The notes: generated by a model not told the origin, from the letters alone. A DNA stretch of 64,000 bases from Stella humosa (GCF_006738645.1 NZ_AP019700.1:4446001-4510000), one strand, 5' to 3'; counted from the first letter of the stretch, positions 46,503 through 57,251 are shown. Numbers and translations are program-made.

Positions 46503-47891
46503 ATGATCACGGTCGACGCCTTCGCCGGTCGCCGCGTCCTGGTGCTGGGGCTTGCCCGCAGCGGCCTGTCGGCGGCGCGCGCGCTGGCGGCGGGCGGCGC
46601 CGAGGTGGCGGTGTGGGACGACCGGCCGACCAACCGCGAAACGGCCGAAGCCGCGGGCTTCGCCTGCGCCGACCCCATGCAGGAGAACTGGTCGCGGGTG
46701 GCCGCCCTGGTGATGAGCCCGGGCGTGCCGCTGACCCATCCCGCCCCGCACCCGGCGGTGCTGGCGGCACGCGCGGCCGGCGTGCCGGTCACGGGCGACA
46801 TCCAGCTCCTGCGCCAGGCCCGGCCGGACGCTCGCATCTGCGCGATCACCGGCACCAACGGCAAGTCGACGACGACCGCCCTGGTCGGCCACATCCTGCG
46901 CCGGGCCGGCGTGCCGGTGGCGGTCGGCGGCAATCTCGGCATCGCCGCCCTCGATCTGCCGCCGCTCGTCCGCGAAGGCGTCTATGTGCTGGAGCTATCG
47001 TCCTACCAGCTCGATCTGGTGGACGCCGCGACCTTCGAGGTGGCGGTGCTGCTGAACGTGGCACCCGACCATCTCGACCGGCACGGCACCATGGCCAACT
47101 ACATCGCCGCCAAGCAGCGTATCTTCGCCGGCCAGGGGGCCGGCCATACGGCCGTCATCGGCGTCGACGACGCGGTGGCCGCCGCCATCGCCGAGCAGCC
47201 GCGCGCGGCCGGCCTCGTCCGCATCTCGGGCGGCTCCGCCGATGCCGACATCCGTGTCGTCGACGGCGTGCTGACCGATGCCGAGGGGCCGATCGTCGAC
47301 CTCGCGATCGCCGCCACCCTGCCCGGCAGCCACAATGCCCAGGACGCGGCCGCCGCCTATGCCGCCTGCCGCGCGCTGGGCGTGCCGCGGGCAGCCATCG
47401 CCGCCGCCATCCCCTCCTATCCCGGCCTGCCGCATCGCCAGGAGCTGGTGGGCGTCATCGACGGCGTCGCCTATGTGAACGACAGCAAGGCGACCAACGC
47501 CGATGCCGCCGCCCGGGCGCTCGCCTGCTACGACGCCATCTACTGGATCGCGGGCGGCGTGGCCAAGGCGGGCGGCATCGCCAGCCTGGCGCCGCATTTC
47601 GGGCGCATCGCCCATGCCTTCCTGATCGGCGAGGCGGCCGACGACTTCGCCCGCACGCTGGCCGGCCGGGTGCCGCATACCCGCTCGGGCGACCTGGCCC
47701 AGGCGCTTCGCCAGGCGCAGGAGCGCGCGGCCAACGACCGCCGCCAGGGCGCCATCGTCCTGCTGTCGCCGGCCTGCGCGTCCTTCGACCAGTTCCGCGA
47801 TTTCGAGGATCGCGGCGACCGGTTTCGCACCCTCGTCACGGCCCTGCCGGGACGCCGGGTCATCCTCGCTCCGGCGGAGTCCGCGGCATGA
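46503..47891 (+). CDS. murD: UDP-N-acetylmuramoylalanine--D-glutamate ligase (MurD)
   Basis: MurD adds D-glutamate to UDP-MurNAc-L-Ala. The 462-residue Mur ligase begins with the Rossmann-like VLVLGLARSGLSAARALA. It has the ATP loop AITGTNGKSTTTALVGHIL near residue 118, VLELSSYQLDLV near 165 and NVAPDHLDRHGTM near 185. VNDSKATNADAAARALACY near 325 contacts the product. The stop overlaps the ftsW start (ATGA at 47888-47891). Confidence 0.97.
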   Translation: MITVDAFAGRRVLVLGLARSGLSAARALAAGGAEVAVWDDRPTNRETAEAAGFACADPMQENWSRVAALVMSPGVPLTHPAPHPAVLAARAAGVPVTGDIQLLRQARPDARICAITGTNGKSTTTALVGHILRRAGVPVAVGGNLGIAALDLPPLVREGVYVLELSSYQLDLVDAATFEVAVLLNVAPDHLDRHGTMANYIAAKQRIFAGQGAGHTAVIGVDDAVAAAIAEQPRAAGLVRISGGSADADIRVVDGVLTDAEGPIVDLAIAATLPGSHNAQDAAAAYAACRALGVPRAAIAAAIPSYPGLPHRQELVGVIDGVAYVNDSKATNADAAARALACYDAIYWIAGGVAKAGGIASLAPHFGRIAHAFLIGEAADDFARTLAGRVPHTRSGDLAQALRQAQERAANDRRQGAIVLLSPACASFDQFRDFEDRGDRFRTLVTALPGRRVILAPAESAA

Positions 47892-49009
47892 CGACGATCC
47901 ATCGCACCGACACCTCCCTCTTCGGGCAATGGTGGTGGACGGTCGACCGCTGGACGGTCTTCGCCTTGGCGGCCATCATCGGCGTCGGCGCGGTCATGCT
48001 GCTGGCCGCCAGCCCGCCGGTGGCCGAGCGCATCGGCCTGGAGCCGCTGCATTTCGTGAAGCGGCAGATGCTGCTGCTGCCGGTCGCCATCGCCGTCGTC
48101 TTCTTCGTGTCGCTGCAGCCGCCGCGGGTGATCCGCCGCCTGGCGCTGGCGCTCTTCTCCGTCTCGGTCATCCTGCTGGCCCTGACCTTCGTCATGGGGG
48201 CCGAGATCAAGGGCGCCCGGCGCTGGATCTCGCTGCCCGGCATGTCGATCCAGCCGTCGGAATTCGTGAAGCCCACCTTCGCCGTGCTGACCGCCTGGCT
48301 GCTGGCCCAGGGCAAGGCCAGCGCCCGCTTCCCGGGCGGGCTCATCTCGGTCACCGCCTTTGCCGTCATCGTCGCCATGCTGCTGAAGCAGCCCGACCTC
48401 GGCATGGCCGTGGTGGTGGGGGCGGTGTGGTTCGTCCAGATCTTCCTGGCCGGATTGCCGATCCTGCTCGTGGTGGTCCTGGGCGCGCTGGGACTGACCG
48501 GCCTGTTTGGCGCCTACATGCTGCTGCCGCACGTCACCAGCCGCATCAACCGCTTCCTCGACCCCGCCGCCGGCGACAGCTACCAGATCGACCGCTCGAT
48601 CGAGGCCTTCGCCAATGGCGGCCTGTTCGGCCGCGGCCCCGGCGAGGGCACGATCAAGAACTGGCTGCCCGACGCCCATGCGGACTTCGTCTTCGCGGTC
48701 GCAGGCGAGGAGCTGGGCCTGATCGCCTGCCTCTTCATCGTCATGCTGTTCGCGGTCGTGGTCGTGCGCAGCGTGCTGCGGGTGACGAGCGAGCAGAGCC
48801 TGTTCGTCATCCTGGCGGCGGCCGGCCTGGCGACCCAGCTTGGCCTGCAGGCGATCGTCAACATGGCGTCCTCGCTGCACCTGATGCCGACCAAGGGCAT
48901 GACGCTGCCCTTCATCAGCTATGGCGGCTCGTCGATGCTGGCCCTGGCGCTCGGCACCGGCATGCTGCTGGCCCTGACCCGGCGCCGCTTCGGCGGCATC
49001 GAGCCATGA
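47888..49009 (+). CDS. ftsW: Septal glycosyltransferase FtsW (SEDS family)
   Basis: FtsW polymerises septal glycan from lipid II together with FtsI. The 373-residue product has about ten membrane segments. The SEDS hallmarks are GARRWISLPGMSIQPSEFVK near residue 112, LLKQPDLGMAVVV near 165 and GLFGRGPGEGTIKNWLPDAH near 243. Next comes FVFAVAGEELG, then LPFISYGGSSMLA near 340. The ATG at 47888 overlaps murD; the long open frame upstream is only murD in another phase. murG follows after 10 bases. Confidence 0.96.
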   Translation: MTTIHRTDTSLFGQWWWTVDRWTVFALAAIIGVGAVMLLAASPPVAERIGLEPLHFVKRQMLLLPVAIAVVFFVSLQPPRVIRRLALALFSVSVILLALTFVMGAEIKGARRWISLPGMSIQPSEFVKPTFAVLTAWLLAQGKASARFPGGLISVTAFAVIVAMLLKQPDLGMAVVVGAVWFVQIFLAGLPILLVVVLGALGLTGLFGAYMLLPHVTSRINRFLDPAAGDSYQIDRSIEAFANGGLFGRGPGEGTIKNWLPDAHADFVFAVAGEELGLIACLFIVMLFAVVVVRSVLRVTSEQSLFVILAAAGLATQLGLQAIVNMASSLHLMPTKGMTLPFISYGGSSMLALALGTGMLLALTRRRFGGIEP

Positions 49010-49019
49010 CGGTGCGCCC

Positions 49020-50135
49020 ATGACCACGCGGATCGTCCTTGCCGCCGGCGGCACCGGCGGCCACCTGTTCCCGGCCGAGGCGCTGGCGCGTGCGCTGCTG
49101 GCGCGCGGGGCCGAGCCGATCCTGGTGACCGACCCGCGCACCAGCGGCTTCGCGGCCGACCTGCCCGGCCTGGCCATCCATCGCCTGCCGTTGCAGCCGA
49201 TGCGCGGGGGCGTCGTCGGCCGCATTCGCGGCGGGCTTGGCCTGTGCGCCGGCACGCTGGCCGCCCGCGGCCTGCTGCGCCGCCTGCGGCCGGACGCGAT
49301 CGTGGGCTTCGGCGGCTATCCTTCGGTGCCGACCGTCTTCGCCGGCCGCAACCTGGGCCAGCCGATCCTGCTGCACGAGCAGAATGCCGTGCTGGGCCGC
49401 GCCAACCGCATGCTGGCCTCGCGCGCGACCCGCATCGCCACCTCCTTCGCCCGCATCCGCCTGCTCGACCCGGCGCTGGCGGCCAAGGTGGTCGAGACCG
49501 GCAACCCGGTGCGCCCGGCGATCGCCGCGCTCAACGCCCTCCCCTACCAGCCCCCCGAGGACAATGGCCCGGTGACGGTGCTGGTGACCGGCGGCAGCCA
49601 GGGGGCGAGCGTCTTCGCGACCCGCCTGCCCGACGCCATCGGGCGCCTGCCCGCGGCCTTGCGCGCCCGCCTGCACCTCGTCCAGCAAGCGCGCGCCGAG
49701 GATGTGGAGCCGGTGCGGGCGGCCTATGCCGCGATCGGCGTGGCCGCCACCGTCGCCCGCTTCTTCGACGACATGCCAGCCCGCCTGGGCCAGGCGCACC
49801 TGATGATATCGCGCTCGGGCGCGTCCACCGTGGCCGAGATCGCGGCTGCCGGCCGCCCGGCGCTGCTGGTGCCCTATCCGCGCGCCGCCGACGACCACCA
49901 GACCGACAATGCCCGCCACCTGGCGGACGCAGGTGCCGCCTGGATGGCCCCGGAAGGGGCCGGCGACGCGGCCGACCTGGCCCGGCTGCTAGAGGACATC
50001 CTGACGGTGCCGGACAAGCTGGCCAGCGCCGCCGCCCGCGCCCGCGGCCTGGGCCGGCCCGATGCGGCCGAGCGGCTGGCCGACGCCGTGCTGGCGCTGG
50101 TCGCGCAAACCGCCCCGATGGAGCGCGCGGCATGA
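49020..50135 (+). CDS. murG: Undecaprenyl-PP-MurNAc-pentapeptide GlcNAc transferase (MurG)
   Basis: MurG converts lipid I to lipid II at the inner face of the membrane. The 371-residue protein has the donor/acceptor loops [18 protein letters not shown] rendered as [17 protein letters not shown] near residue 6. [19 protein letters not shown] is near 97, and [17 protein letters not shown] near 118. [10 protein letters not shown] is near 190, and [20 protein letters not shown] near 262. The ATG at 49020 starts 10 bases after ftsW. The stop overlaps murC (ATGA). Confidence 0.97.
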   Translation: MTTRIVLAAGGTGGHLFPAEALARALLARGAEPILVTDPRTSGFAADLPGLAIHRLPLQPMRGGVVGRIRGGLGLCAGTLAARGLLRRLRPDAIVGFGGYPSVPTVFAGRNLGQPILLHEQNAVLGRANRMLASRATRIATSFARIRLLDPALAAKVVETGNPVRPAIAALNALPYQPPEDNGPVTVLVTGGSQGASVFATRLPDAIGRLPAALRARLHLVQQARAEDVEPVRAAYAAIGVAATVARFFDDMPARLGQAHLMISRSGASTVAEIAAAGRPALLVPYPRAADDHQTDNARHLADAGAAWMAPEGAGDAADLARLLEDILTVPDKLASAAARARGLGRPDAAERLADAVLALVAQTAPMERAA

Positions 50136-52504
50136 GGACGATCCCCCTTTCCATCGGCACGATCCATTTCGTCGGCATCGGCGGCATCGGCATGAGCGGC
50201 ATCGCCGAGGTGCTGCACCAGCTAGGCTACCAAGTGCAGGGCAGCGACGTGGCCGATGGCGCCAACGTCCAGCGCCTGCGCCAGCAGGGCATCCCGGTCG
50301 CGATCGGCCACAAGGCCGAGAATCTGGGCCCGGCCCAGGTGGTCGTCGTCTCGTCGGCCATCAAGTCGGACAATCCCGAGGTGGCCGACGCCCGCGTGCG
50401 CCTGCTGCCCGTGGTGCGCCGGGCCGAGATGCTGGGCGAGCTGATGCGCCTGCGCTGGTCGGTCGCCATCGCCGGCACCCACGGCAAGACCACCACCACC
50501 TCGATGGTGGCGGCCATGCTGGACGCGGCCGACATGGAGCCGACCGTCATCAATGGCGGCATCATCAACGCCTATGGCACCAACGCACGCATCGGCCGCG
50601 GCGAATGGATGGTGGTGGAGGCCGACGAGTCCGACGGCACCTTCGTGAAGCTGCCGGCCACGATCGCGGTCGTGACCAACATCGACCCCGAGCATCTCGA
50701 CTTCTACAAGACCTTCGACGCCGAGCAGCGGGCCTTCGTGCAGTTCGTCGAGAACCTGCCCTTCTACGGCTTCGCCGTGCTGTGCATCGACCATCCGGTG
50801 GTGCAGGCGATGATCCCGCAGGTCTCCGACCGCCGTGTCATCACCTATGGCCTGTCGCCCCAGGCCGACGTGCGCGGGGTCGACGTGCGCATCGGCGCCG
50901 AGGGCTCGCGCTTCGCGGCCATCGTGTCCGACCGTGTCCGCGACACACGGCGCACCATCCCCGACCTCAGCATGGCGATGCTGGGCGAGCACAACGTGCA
51001 GAATGCGCTGGCCGCCATCACCGTCGGGCTGGAGATGGGCTTCGACGACGAGGTCATCCGCCGCGGGCTTGCCAGCTTCGCCGGCGTCAAGCGGCGCTTC
51101 ACCCGGACGGGCGAGGCCAACGGCATCACCGTCATCGACGATTACGGCCATCACCCGGTCGAGATCTCGGCCGTGTTGCGCGCCGCCCGCCAGGCGACCC
51201 GGCGCGGCGTCGTCGCGGTCGTGCAGCCCCACCGCTACAGCCGGCTGGAAAGCCTGTTCGAGGATTTCTGCACCTGCTTCAACGACGCCGACGCGGTGAT
51301 CGTGGCCGACGTCTATGCCGCCGGCGAGGCGCCCATCCCCGGCATCGACCGCGACGCCCTGGTGGCAGGCCTGCGCGCCCGCGGCCACCGCAACGTCATG
51401 GCGCTCGCCAGCCCGGCCGACCTGGCGCCGCTGGTGCGCGACATCGCGCGGGCGGGCGACCTCGTGGTCTGCCTGGGTGCAGGCTCGATCACGCAATGGG
51501 CGCATGCCCTGCCGGGCCAGCTCGACCCCTCAAGGCCGGCCCCCGCCCGTGATGACCGCCGCCCGCCTCGCCCCTCGCTGCTCGACCGGCTGCCGCCGGT
51601 GCGCGGGCGGCTGACGGCGGGTGCCCCACTGGCGCCGGTCACCTGGTTCCGCGTCGGCGGGGCGGCCGAGGTGATGTTTCGCCCGGCGGACGTCGAGGAC
51701 CTGGCAGGCTTTCTGGCGGCCTGCCCGCCGGACGTGCCGGTGACGCCGATCGGGGTCGCCTCCAACCTGCTGGTCCGCGACGGCGGCATCCCCGGCGTCG
51801 TCGTGCGCCTGGGCCGCGGCTTTGCCGACATCGGCACCCGGGATGGGCGCGTCGTCGCCGGTGCCGCCGCCCTTGACGTGAACGTGGCCATGGTCGCGCG
51901 CGATGCCGGGCTGTCGGGGCTGGAGTTCCTGGCCGGCGTGCCCGGCACCATCGGCGGCGGCCTGCGCATGAATGCCGGTTGCTACGGCCGCGAGATGGCC
52001 GACGCGCTGGTGGAACTGGACGCGCTCGACCGCCACGGCCGGCGCCATTGCGTGCCCGTGGCCGAGGCCCACCTGTCCTACCGCCATTGCGGCCTGCCCG
52101 AGGACTGGATCTTCGTCGGCACCACCTTCGCCGGCACGCCGGACGCGCCCGAGGCCATCGGCCAGCGCATGGCCCAGTTCACCCGCCAGCGCGAGGAGAC
52201 GCAGCCGATCCGGGCGCGCACCGGCGGCAGCACCTTCGCCAATCCGCCCGGCCAGAAGGCCTGGGCGCTGATCGACCGCGCCGGCTGCCGCGGCCTGCGC
52301 CTGGGCGGCGCGGTGGTGTCCGAGAAGCACTGCAACTTCCTGGTCAACGACGGCGCGGCCAGTGCCGCCGACATCGAAGGCCTGGGCGAGGAAGTGCGCC
52401 GCCGCGTGGCGGCCGACAGCGGCATCCTCCTTGCGTGGGAAATCCGGCGGATCGGTCTGCCCGGTACGCCGCGCGCGAATCCGGCTATAGAGGCGTCTTC
52501 ATGA
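50132..52504 (+). CDS. murC-murB: MurC-MurB fusion: UDP-MurNAc--L-alanine ligase joined to UDP-N-acetylenolpyruvoylglucosamine reductase
   Basis: One uninterrupted frame of 790 codons contains two complete enzymes. MurC occupies residues 1 to about 460, with [17 protein letters not shown], the ATP loop [14 protein letters not shown] near 115, EADESDGTF near 168 and [10 protein letters not shown] near 335. A linker rich in P, R and D spans about 460-480. MurB runs from about 481 ([14 protein letters not shown]) to the end, with the FAD-binding [36 protein letters not shown] and [15 protein letters not shown]. No stop and no ATG, GTG or TTG occurs between the MurC core and the conserved MurB N-terminus; the first is GTG 51599, inside the conserved N-terminal region. 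Both reactions are successive steps from UDP-GlcNAc-enolpyruvate. Indels hiding a murC stop cannot be excluded. It overlaps murG and ddl. Confidence 0.88.
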   Translation: MRTIPLSIGTIHFVGIGGIGMSGIAEVLHQLGYQVQGSDVADGANVQRLRQQGIPVAIGHKAENLGPAQVVVVSSAIKSDNPEVADARVRLLPVVRRAEMLGELMRLRWSVAIAGTHGKTTTTSMVAAMLDAADMEPTVINGGIINAYGTNARIGRGEWMVVEADESDGTFVKLPATIAVVTNIDPEHLDFYKTFDAEQRAFVQFVENLPFYGFAVLCIDHPVVQAMIPQVSDRRVITYGLSPQADVRGVDVRIGAEGSRFAAIVSDRVRDTRRTIPDLSMAMLGEHNVQNALAAITVGLEMGFDDEVIRRGLASFAGVKRRFTRTGEANGITVIDDYGHHPVEISAVLRAARQATRRGVVAVVQPHRYSRLESLFEDFCTCFNDADAVIVADVYAAGEAPIPGIDRDALVAGLRARGHRNVMALASPADLAPLVRDIARAGDLVVCLGAGSITQWAHALPGQLDPSRPAPARDDRRPPRPSLLDRLPPVRGRLTAGAPLAPVTWFRVGGAAEVMFRPADVEDLAGFLAACPPDVPVTPIGVASNLLVRDGGIPGVVVRLGRGFADIGTRDGRVVAGAAALDVNVAMVARDAGLSGLEFLAGVPGTIGGGLRMNAGCYGREMADALVELDALDRHGRRHCVPVAEAHLSYRHCGLPEDWIFVGTTFAGTPDAPEAIGQRMAQFTRQREETQPIRARTGGSTFANPPGQKAWALIDRAGCRGLRLGGAVVSEKHCNFLVNDGAASAADIEGLGEEVRRRVAADSGILLAWEIRRIGLPGTPRANPAIEASS

Positions 52505-53421
52505 GCAAACGCGTCGCCGTACTGATGGGTGGCTGGTCGGCCGAACGCGAGGTATCGCTGGCGTCCGGCCGCGATTGCGCGCTGGCGCTGACCGAAGCCG
52601 GCTACCAGGTCGACACCATCGATGTCGACCGCGACCTCGGCCGCCTGATCAAGAAGCTGACGCCCCGGCCCGATGCCGTCTTCAATGCCCTGCATGGCAC
52701 CGGCGGCGAGGACGGGACGATCCAGGGCGTGCTGGATTTCCTGGGCCTGCCCTACACCCATTCCGGCCTGCTGGCATCGGCGCTGGCCATGGACAAGCCG
52801 ACCGCCAAGCGGATCTTCGCCGCCGCCGGCCTGCGCTGCCCGGAAGGCCGCGTGCTGCCGCTCGACCGCCTGCATGACGGCGAGCCGCTGCCCCGCCCCT
52901 ACGTGCTGAAGCCGACCCACGAGGGATCGAGCGTCGGCGTGGTCATCGTCCGCGAGGGCGGCAACGCCCCCTTGCCCAGTGCCGCCGACTGGCCCTTCGG
53001 CCGCGACGTGCTGGCCGAGCGCTTCATCCCCGGCCGCGAACTGACCGTGGCGGTGATGGGCGATCGCGCGCTGGGCGCCCTGGAGATCCGCCCGCGCGGC
53101 GACTTCTACGACTACACCGCCAAGTATGCCCCGGGCGGGTCCGACCATGTGACCGGCGAGGACCTGCCCAAGGAGGTCCATGCCGAGGCGCTCGACATGG
53201 CGCTGCGCGCCCATCGGGCGCTGGGCTGCCGCGGCGTCAGCCGGGCCGACTTCCGCTGGGACGACACCGGGCCGGGCCGCGGCGAACTGTACCTGCTCGA
53301 GGTGAACACCCAGCCCGGCATGACGCCCACCTCGCTGGTGCCCGAGATCGCGGCGCTGGCCGGCTATTCCTTCCCGGCGCTGGTGTCCTGGATGGTCGAG
53401 GAGGCAAGATGCGGCTCCTGA
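52501..53421 (+). CDS. ddl: D-alanine--D-alanine ligase (Ddl)
   Basis: Ddl joins two D-alanines for MurF. The 306-residue ATP-grasp protein has the family start [20 protein letters not shown] near residue 4. [22 protein letters not shown] lies near 61. The ATP-binding region is [14 protein letters not shown] near 138, and [20 protein letters not shown] near 263 holds the metal ligands. The ATG at 52501 overlaps the MurB stop. Its last 13 bases overlap the ftsQ start. Confidence 0.96.
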   Translation: MSKRVAVLMGGWSAEREVSLASGRDCALALTEAGYQVDTIDVDRDLGRLIKKLTPRPDAVFNALHGTGGEDGTIQGVLDFLGLPYTHSGLLASALAMDKPTAKRIFAAAGLRCPEGRVLPLDRLHDGEPLPRPYVLKPTHEGSSVGVVIVREGGNAPLPSAADWPFGRDVLAERFIPGRELTVAVMGDRALGALEIRPRGDFYDYTAKYAPGGSDHVTGEDLPKEVHAEALDMALRAHRALGCRGVSRADFRWDDTGPGRGELYLLEVNTQPGMTPTSLVPEIAALAGYSFPALVSWMVEEARCGS

Positions 53422-54281
53422 ACCACCCGATCGCCGCCTTCGGCCAGCGCCGCGACAAGACCGGTCGGCGCGTCGCCCAGCGCCGCATCTGGCCGCGCTG
53501 GGTGCGCCCCAGCCTGACTGCTGCTGCCGCCCTGTGCGTCGTGCTGACGGCGCTGGGCGGCTGGCTGGCCTGGCGCGACGGCTGGGCCGGGCGACAGGCG
53601 GAACTGGCGCTCGACCAGTTCGTGACCGCGACCGCCGGCGCCGGGCTGGCGGTCGAGGAAATCCTGGTCGAGGGGCGCCTGCACACCCCGGCCGAATCCA
53701 TCCTGGCCGCGGTCGACGCCAATCGCGGCACGCCACTGTTGTCGATCAACCCGTCGACGGTGAAGGAGCGCCTGGAAGGGCTGCCCTGGATCCGCTCGGC
53801 CGCGGTCGAACGGCAGCTTCCGGGCACCCTCTTCATCCGCCTGGTCGAGCGTCGGCCGATGGCGGTGTGGCAGCGCCGCGGCCATTTCGTGCTGATCGAC
53901 GAGCAGGGGCGCGAGCTGGGCGACGAAGGCATCGAGTATTTCCCCCGCCTGCCTTTCATCGTCGGCGAGGACGCCCATCGCGTCGCCGCCGACCTGGTGT
54001 CGATGCTGGCCGCCGTGCCCAGCCTGAGCGGTCGCATCGTCTCGGCCGTCCGCGTCGGCGGCCGGCGCTGGAACCTGCAGCTCGACAACGGCATGGAGAT
54101 CCGCCTGCCCGAGGAACGCGCCCGGGAGGCCTGGGCCGAGGTGGCCGCACTCGACCGCACCCAGCGCCTGCTGTCGCGCCAGATCTCGATCATCGACCTG
54201 CGCGATCCCGCCCGCATCAACCTGCGCCGCGCCAAGGACGGGGCCGCCCCGCTGCCCGGCAAGAAGGATCGCGACGCATGA
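53409..54281 (+). CDS. ftsQ: Cell-division protein FtsQ
   Basis: FtsQ is the bitopic scaffold that recruits FtsB and FtsL to the septum. The 290-residue protein has a basic cytoplasmic part (RRDKTGRRVAQRRIWPRW) and one membrane helix near residues 37-55 (SLTAAAALCVVLTALGGWLA). A POTRA domain follows (VEEILVEGRLHTPAESIL), then LPWIRSAAVERQLPGTLFIRL and the beta domain to the end. The ATG at 53409 lies inside the ddl end. A five-codon minicistron separates its stop from ftsA. Confidence 0.95.
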   Translation: MRLLNHPIAAFGQRRDKTGRRVAQRRIWPRWVRPSLTAAAALCVVLTALGGWLAWRDGWAGRQAELALDQFVTATAGAGLAVEEILVEGRLHTPAESILAAVDANRGTPLLSINPSTVKERLEGLPWIRSAAVERQLPGTLFIRLVERRPMAVWQRRGHFVLIDEQGRELGDEGIEYFPRLPFIVGEDAHRVAADLVSMLAAVPSLSGRIVSAVRVGGRRWNLQLDNGMEIRLPEERAREAWAEVAALDRTQRLLSRQISIIDLRDPARINLRRAKDGAAPLPGKKDRDA

Positions 54282-54295
54282 AGTCGCCGGCATGA
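54278..54295 (+). other. Five-codon minicistron (MKSPA) bridging ftsQ and ftsA
   Basis: An ATG at 54278-54280 overlaps the ftsQ stop, reads five codons and stops with TGA 54293-54295. That stop overlaps the ftsA ATG at 54292-54294, so both junctions are ATGA. The sequence GCATGAAGTC is repeated at 54276 and 54290, so it may simply be a 14-bp duplication of the ftsA start. If read, it would couple translation of the two genes. Confidence 0.4.
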
Positions 54296-55539
54296 AGTCC
54301 CTGGCCCGTCCGCGCGGCCCCATCGTCGCCGTCGACGTCGGCACGACGAAGACGTGCTGCTTCATCGCGCGCGCCGACGACGGCCAGTTGCAGATTCTGG
54401 GCATCGGCCACCAGGCCTCGCACGGCATGCGCGCGGGCACGATCCTCGACATGGAGACGGTCACCACCTCCATCACCAACGCGGTCGACGCGGCCGAGAA
54501 GATGATGGGCGAGCGGATCCATGACGTCTTCGTCAACGTCTCGGGCGGGCAGCCGGCCTCGCGCATGGTCACGGTCGACATGGCCCTGGCCGGCCGCGAG
54601 ATCGACGATTCCGACGTCCGCCGCCTGCACGAGCACGGGCGCACGATGGTCGAGCCGGGCGATCGCCACCTGCTGCATTCCATCCCCACCAGCTACGTCG
54701 TCGACGGCAACCGCGGCATCCGCGACCCCCGCGGCATGTATGGCGAGCGGCTGGGCGTGCAGGTCCACACCATCACGACCGCCGCCAGCGTCGTGCGCAA
54801 CCTGGCCTTGTGCGCCCACAAGGCCCAACTCGAGATCGAGGGGCTCGTCTCCTCGCCCTTCGCCGCTGGCCTCGCCTGCCTGGTCGAGGACGAGATGGAC
54901 CTGGGCGTGACCGTCGTCGACATGGGTGGGGGAACCACCTCGATGGCGGTCTTCTTCGACGGCAAGGTCGTCTTCACCGACACGGTGCCGATCGGCGGCG
55001 CGCATGTCACGAGCGACATCGCCCGCGGCCTGTCGACGCCGACCGTCCATGCCGAGCGGATGAAGACGCTCTATGGCGGCTGCATCGGCTCCCCCTCCGA
55101 CGAGCGGGAGACCATCATGGTCCCCCAGGTCGGCGAGGAGGATGACGGCCAGGGCCAGCAGATCCCGAAATCCTTCCTGGTCGACATAATCCGGCCACGG
55201 ATGGAGGAGACGTTCGAGCTGGTGCGTGCCCGGCTCGAGGCCAGCGGCATGGACAAGGTCGCCGGCCGCCGGGTCGTCCTCACCGGCGGCGCCAGCCAGT
55301 TGCCCGGCGTGCGCGAACTGGCCGGGCAGGTGCTCGACAAGCAGCTTCGACTCGGCCGGCCGATCCGCATCGCCGGCCTGGCCGAGGCGGCGGGCGGTCC
55401 CGCCTTCTCGGTCTGCGCCGGGCTGCTGCACTACGCGGTCGTCCAGCGCGCGGAGGAGCAGCAGGCCGGTCGCGCCCGCGGCACCGCGCGCAAGGGTTAT
55501 TTCGGCCGTTTCGGCTCATGGCTGAAAGAGAATTTCTGA
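54292..55539 (+). CDS. ftsA: Cell-division protein FtsA
   Basis: FtsA is an actin-like ATPase that tethers FtsZ to the membrane. The 415-residue protein has the phosphate-1 motif VAVDVGTTKTCCFIA near residue 11 and the 1C-type region ISGG-like NVSGGQPASRMVTV near 82. VVDMGGGTTSMAVFFDGKV is near 208, and VVLTGGASQLPGV near 326. The C-terminal amphipathic membrane-targeting sequence is KGYFGRFGSWLKENF. It starts four bases inside the minicistron stop and ends 101 bases before ftsZ. Confidence 0.96.
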   Translation: MKSLARPRGPIVAVDVGTTKTCCFIARADDGQLQILGIGHQASHGMRAGTILDMETVTTSITNAVDAAEKMMGERIHDVFVNVSGGQPASRMVTVDMALAGREIDDSDVRRLHEHGRTMVEPGDRHLLHSIPTSYVVDGNRGIRDPRGMYGERLGVQVHTITTAASVVRNLALCAHKAQLEIEGLVSSPFAAGLACLVEDEMDLGVTVVDMGGGTTSMAVFFDGKVVFTDTVPIGGAHVTSDIARGLSTPTVHAERMKTLYGGCIGSPSDERETIMVPQVGEEDDGQGQQIPKSFLVDIIRPRMEETFELVRARLEASGMDKVAGRRVVLTGGASQLPGVRELAGQVLDKQLRLGRPIRIAGLAEAAGGPAFSVCAGLLHYAVVQRAEEQQAGRARGTARKGYFGRFGSWLKENF

Positions 55540-55640
55540 TGCGAGTCGCTTTTCGCGCCACCACAGGATATGGGGTCTCGACAAGCCCCCGCCACCGCCC
55601 CTAGTCTGCCTATCGACAGCTCCGAACCCGGAGGGAACCC

Positions 55641-57227
55641 ATGCCGATCAACCTTTCCGTCCCTTCCCACGACGACGTGATCAAGCCGCGCATCACGGTG
55701 ATCGGCGTCGGCGGTGCCGGCGGTAACGCCGTCAACAACATGATCCGCGCCAATCTCGAAGGCGTGGAATTCGTGGTCGCCAATACCGATTCGCAGGCCA
55801 TCGCCCAGTCGCTCGCCACCCGCAAGCTCCAGCTCGGCGCCAGCGTCACCCGCGGCCTGGGCGCTGGCGCCCGGCCCGACGTCGGCCGCGCCGCCGCCGA
55901 GGAGGCGCTGGACGAACTGCTCGACCAGATCGCCGGCTCGAACATGGTGTTCATCACGGCCGGCATGGGCGGCGGCACCGGCACGGGTGCCGGCCCCGTC
56001 ATCGCCCGGGCGGCCCGCGAGCAGGGCATCCTGACGATCGGCGTGGTGACCAAGCCGTTCCTCTTCGAAGGCACGCATCGCATGCGCGCCGCCGAGAAGG
56101 GCATCGAGGAGCTGCAGCGCTTCGTCGACACGCTGATCATCATCCCGAACCAGAACCTGTTCCGCATCGCCAACGAGAAGACGACGTTCGCCGACGCCTT
56201 CAAGATGGCCGACGACGTGCTGCATTCGGGCGTGCGCGGCATCACCGACCTGATGGTCATGCCGGGCTTGATCAACCTCGACTTCGCCGACATCCGCACC
56301 GTGATGCAGGAGATGGGCAAGGCGATGATGGGCACGGGCGAGGCGACGGGCGACAAGCGCGCCATCGACGCCGCCGAGGCCGCCATCTCCAACCCGCTGC
56401 TCGACGACGTGTCGATGAAGGGGGCCAAGGGCGTCCTCATCAACATCACCGGCGGTCTCGACATGACCCTGTTCGAGGTCGACGAGGCGGCCAACCGCAT
56501 CCGCGACGAGGTCGACCCCGACGCCAACATCATCTTTGGCTCCACCTTCGACGAGAAGCTGTCGGGCCGGATGCGGGTGTCGGTGGTGGCGACTGGCATG
56601 GACGTGGAATCGGCCGAGAAGCCGCGCACCGTCATCCAGCTCGTCAGCGACCGCGACCGCGCCGCCCAGGCATCCGTTGCCGCCGCCGAGGCGCCGGCAC
56701 CCGAGCCGACCCGGGTGGCCGAGCCGGTGCGCTCGACGGCCGGCGGCGGCGGCCAGGGTTCGGCGATCTCGCTGCCGCTCGGCGGTGGCGGGTCGTCCCT
56801 GCCCGACAGCCCGCCGCCCGCGCCGCGCCACAGCGAGGTCGCACAGACCAGCTATGTCGTGGAATCGGCGACCGAGATGCCGCTCTCCCACGAGTCGCAG
56901 ACCATCCACGAGGAAGTGCCGCTGCGCACCGCCGCCGGCGGTGGCGGCTTCGGCAGCCTGATCCGGCGCGTGACCGGGCTCGACCGGCCGCGTGCGCCCG
57001 GCCTGCCGGCCGAGAAGCTGGACCCGGCGCCGATGACCCCTGCCCGCCCCGCCGCGCACCAGGCGCCGTCGCATCACGCGCCGGCCCATCATGCGCCGGC
57101 CGCGCCGAGCGCCCCCACGCCTGCCCCACGGGCGCGGGCGACGGAAACGGTCGAACGCAACCCGCCGGCCGGCGCCGAGGAAGACATGCTGGACATTCCG
57201 GCTTTCCTCCGCCGTCAAGCGAACTGA
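55641..57227 (+). CDS. ftsZ: Cell-division GTPase FtsZ with a long C-terminal linker
   Basis: FtsZ polymerises into the division ring. The 528-residue protein has the tubulin-like GTPase domain: [18 protein letters not shown] near residue 17, the signature [16 protein letters not shown] near 108, and the T7 loop with [11 protein letters not shown] near 212. After about residue 330 comes a 170-residue linker rich in A, P, G and H, with HHAP repeats near 475. The conserved tail [16 protein letters not shown] closes the protein and binds FtsA. GGAGGG lies 7 bases before the ATG. Long linkers are common in alphaproteobacteria. A strong terminator follows. Confidence 0.97.
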   Translation: MPINLSVPSHDDVIKPRITVIGVGGAGGNAVNNMIRANLEGVEFVVANTDSQAIAQSLATRKLQLGASVTRGLGAGARPDVGRAAAEEALDELLDQIAGSNMVFITAGMGGGTGTGAGPVIARAAREQGILTIGVVTKPFLFEGTHRMRAAEKGIEELQRFVDTLIIIPNQNLFRIANEKTTFADAFKMADDVLHSGVRGITDLMVMPGLINLDFADIRTVMQEMGKAMMGTGEATGDKRAIDAAEAAISNPLLDDVSMKGAKGVLINITGGLDMTLFEVDEAANRIRDEVDPDANIIFGSTFDEKLSGRMRVSVVATGMDVESAEKPRTVIQLVSDRDRAAQASVAAAEAPAPEPTRVAEPVRSTAGGGGQGSAISLPLGGGGSSLPDSPPPAPRHSEVAQTSYVVESATEMPLSHESQTIHEEVPLRTAAGGGGFGSLIRRVTGLDRPRAPGLPAEKLDPAPMTPARPAAHQAPSHHAPAHHAPAAPSAPTPAPRARATETVERNPPAGAEEDMLDIPAFLRRQAN

Positions 57228-57251
57228 GCAAGTATCTGATTTGACGGGGTT

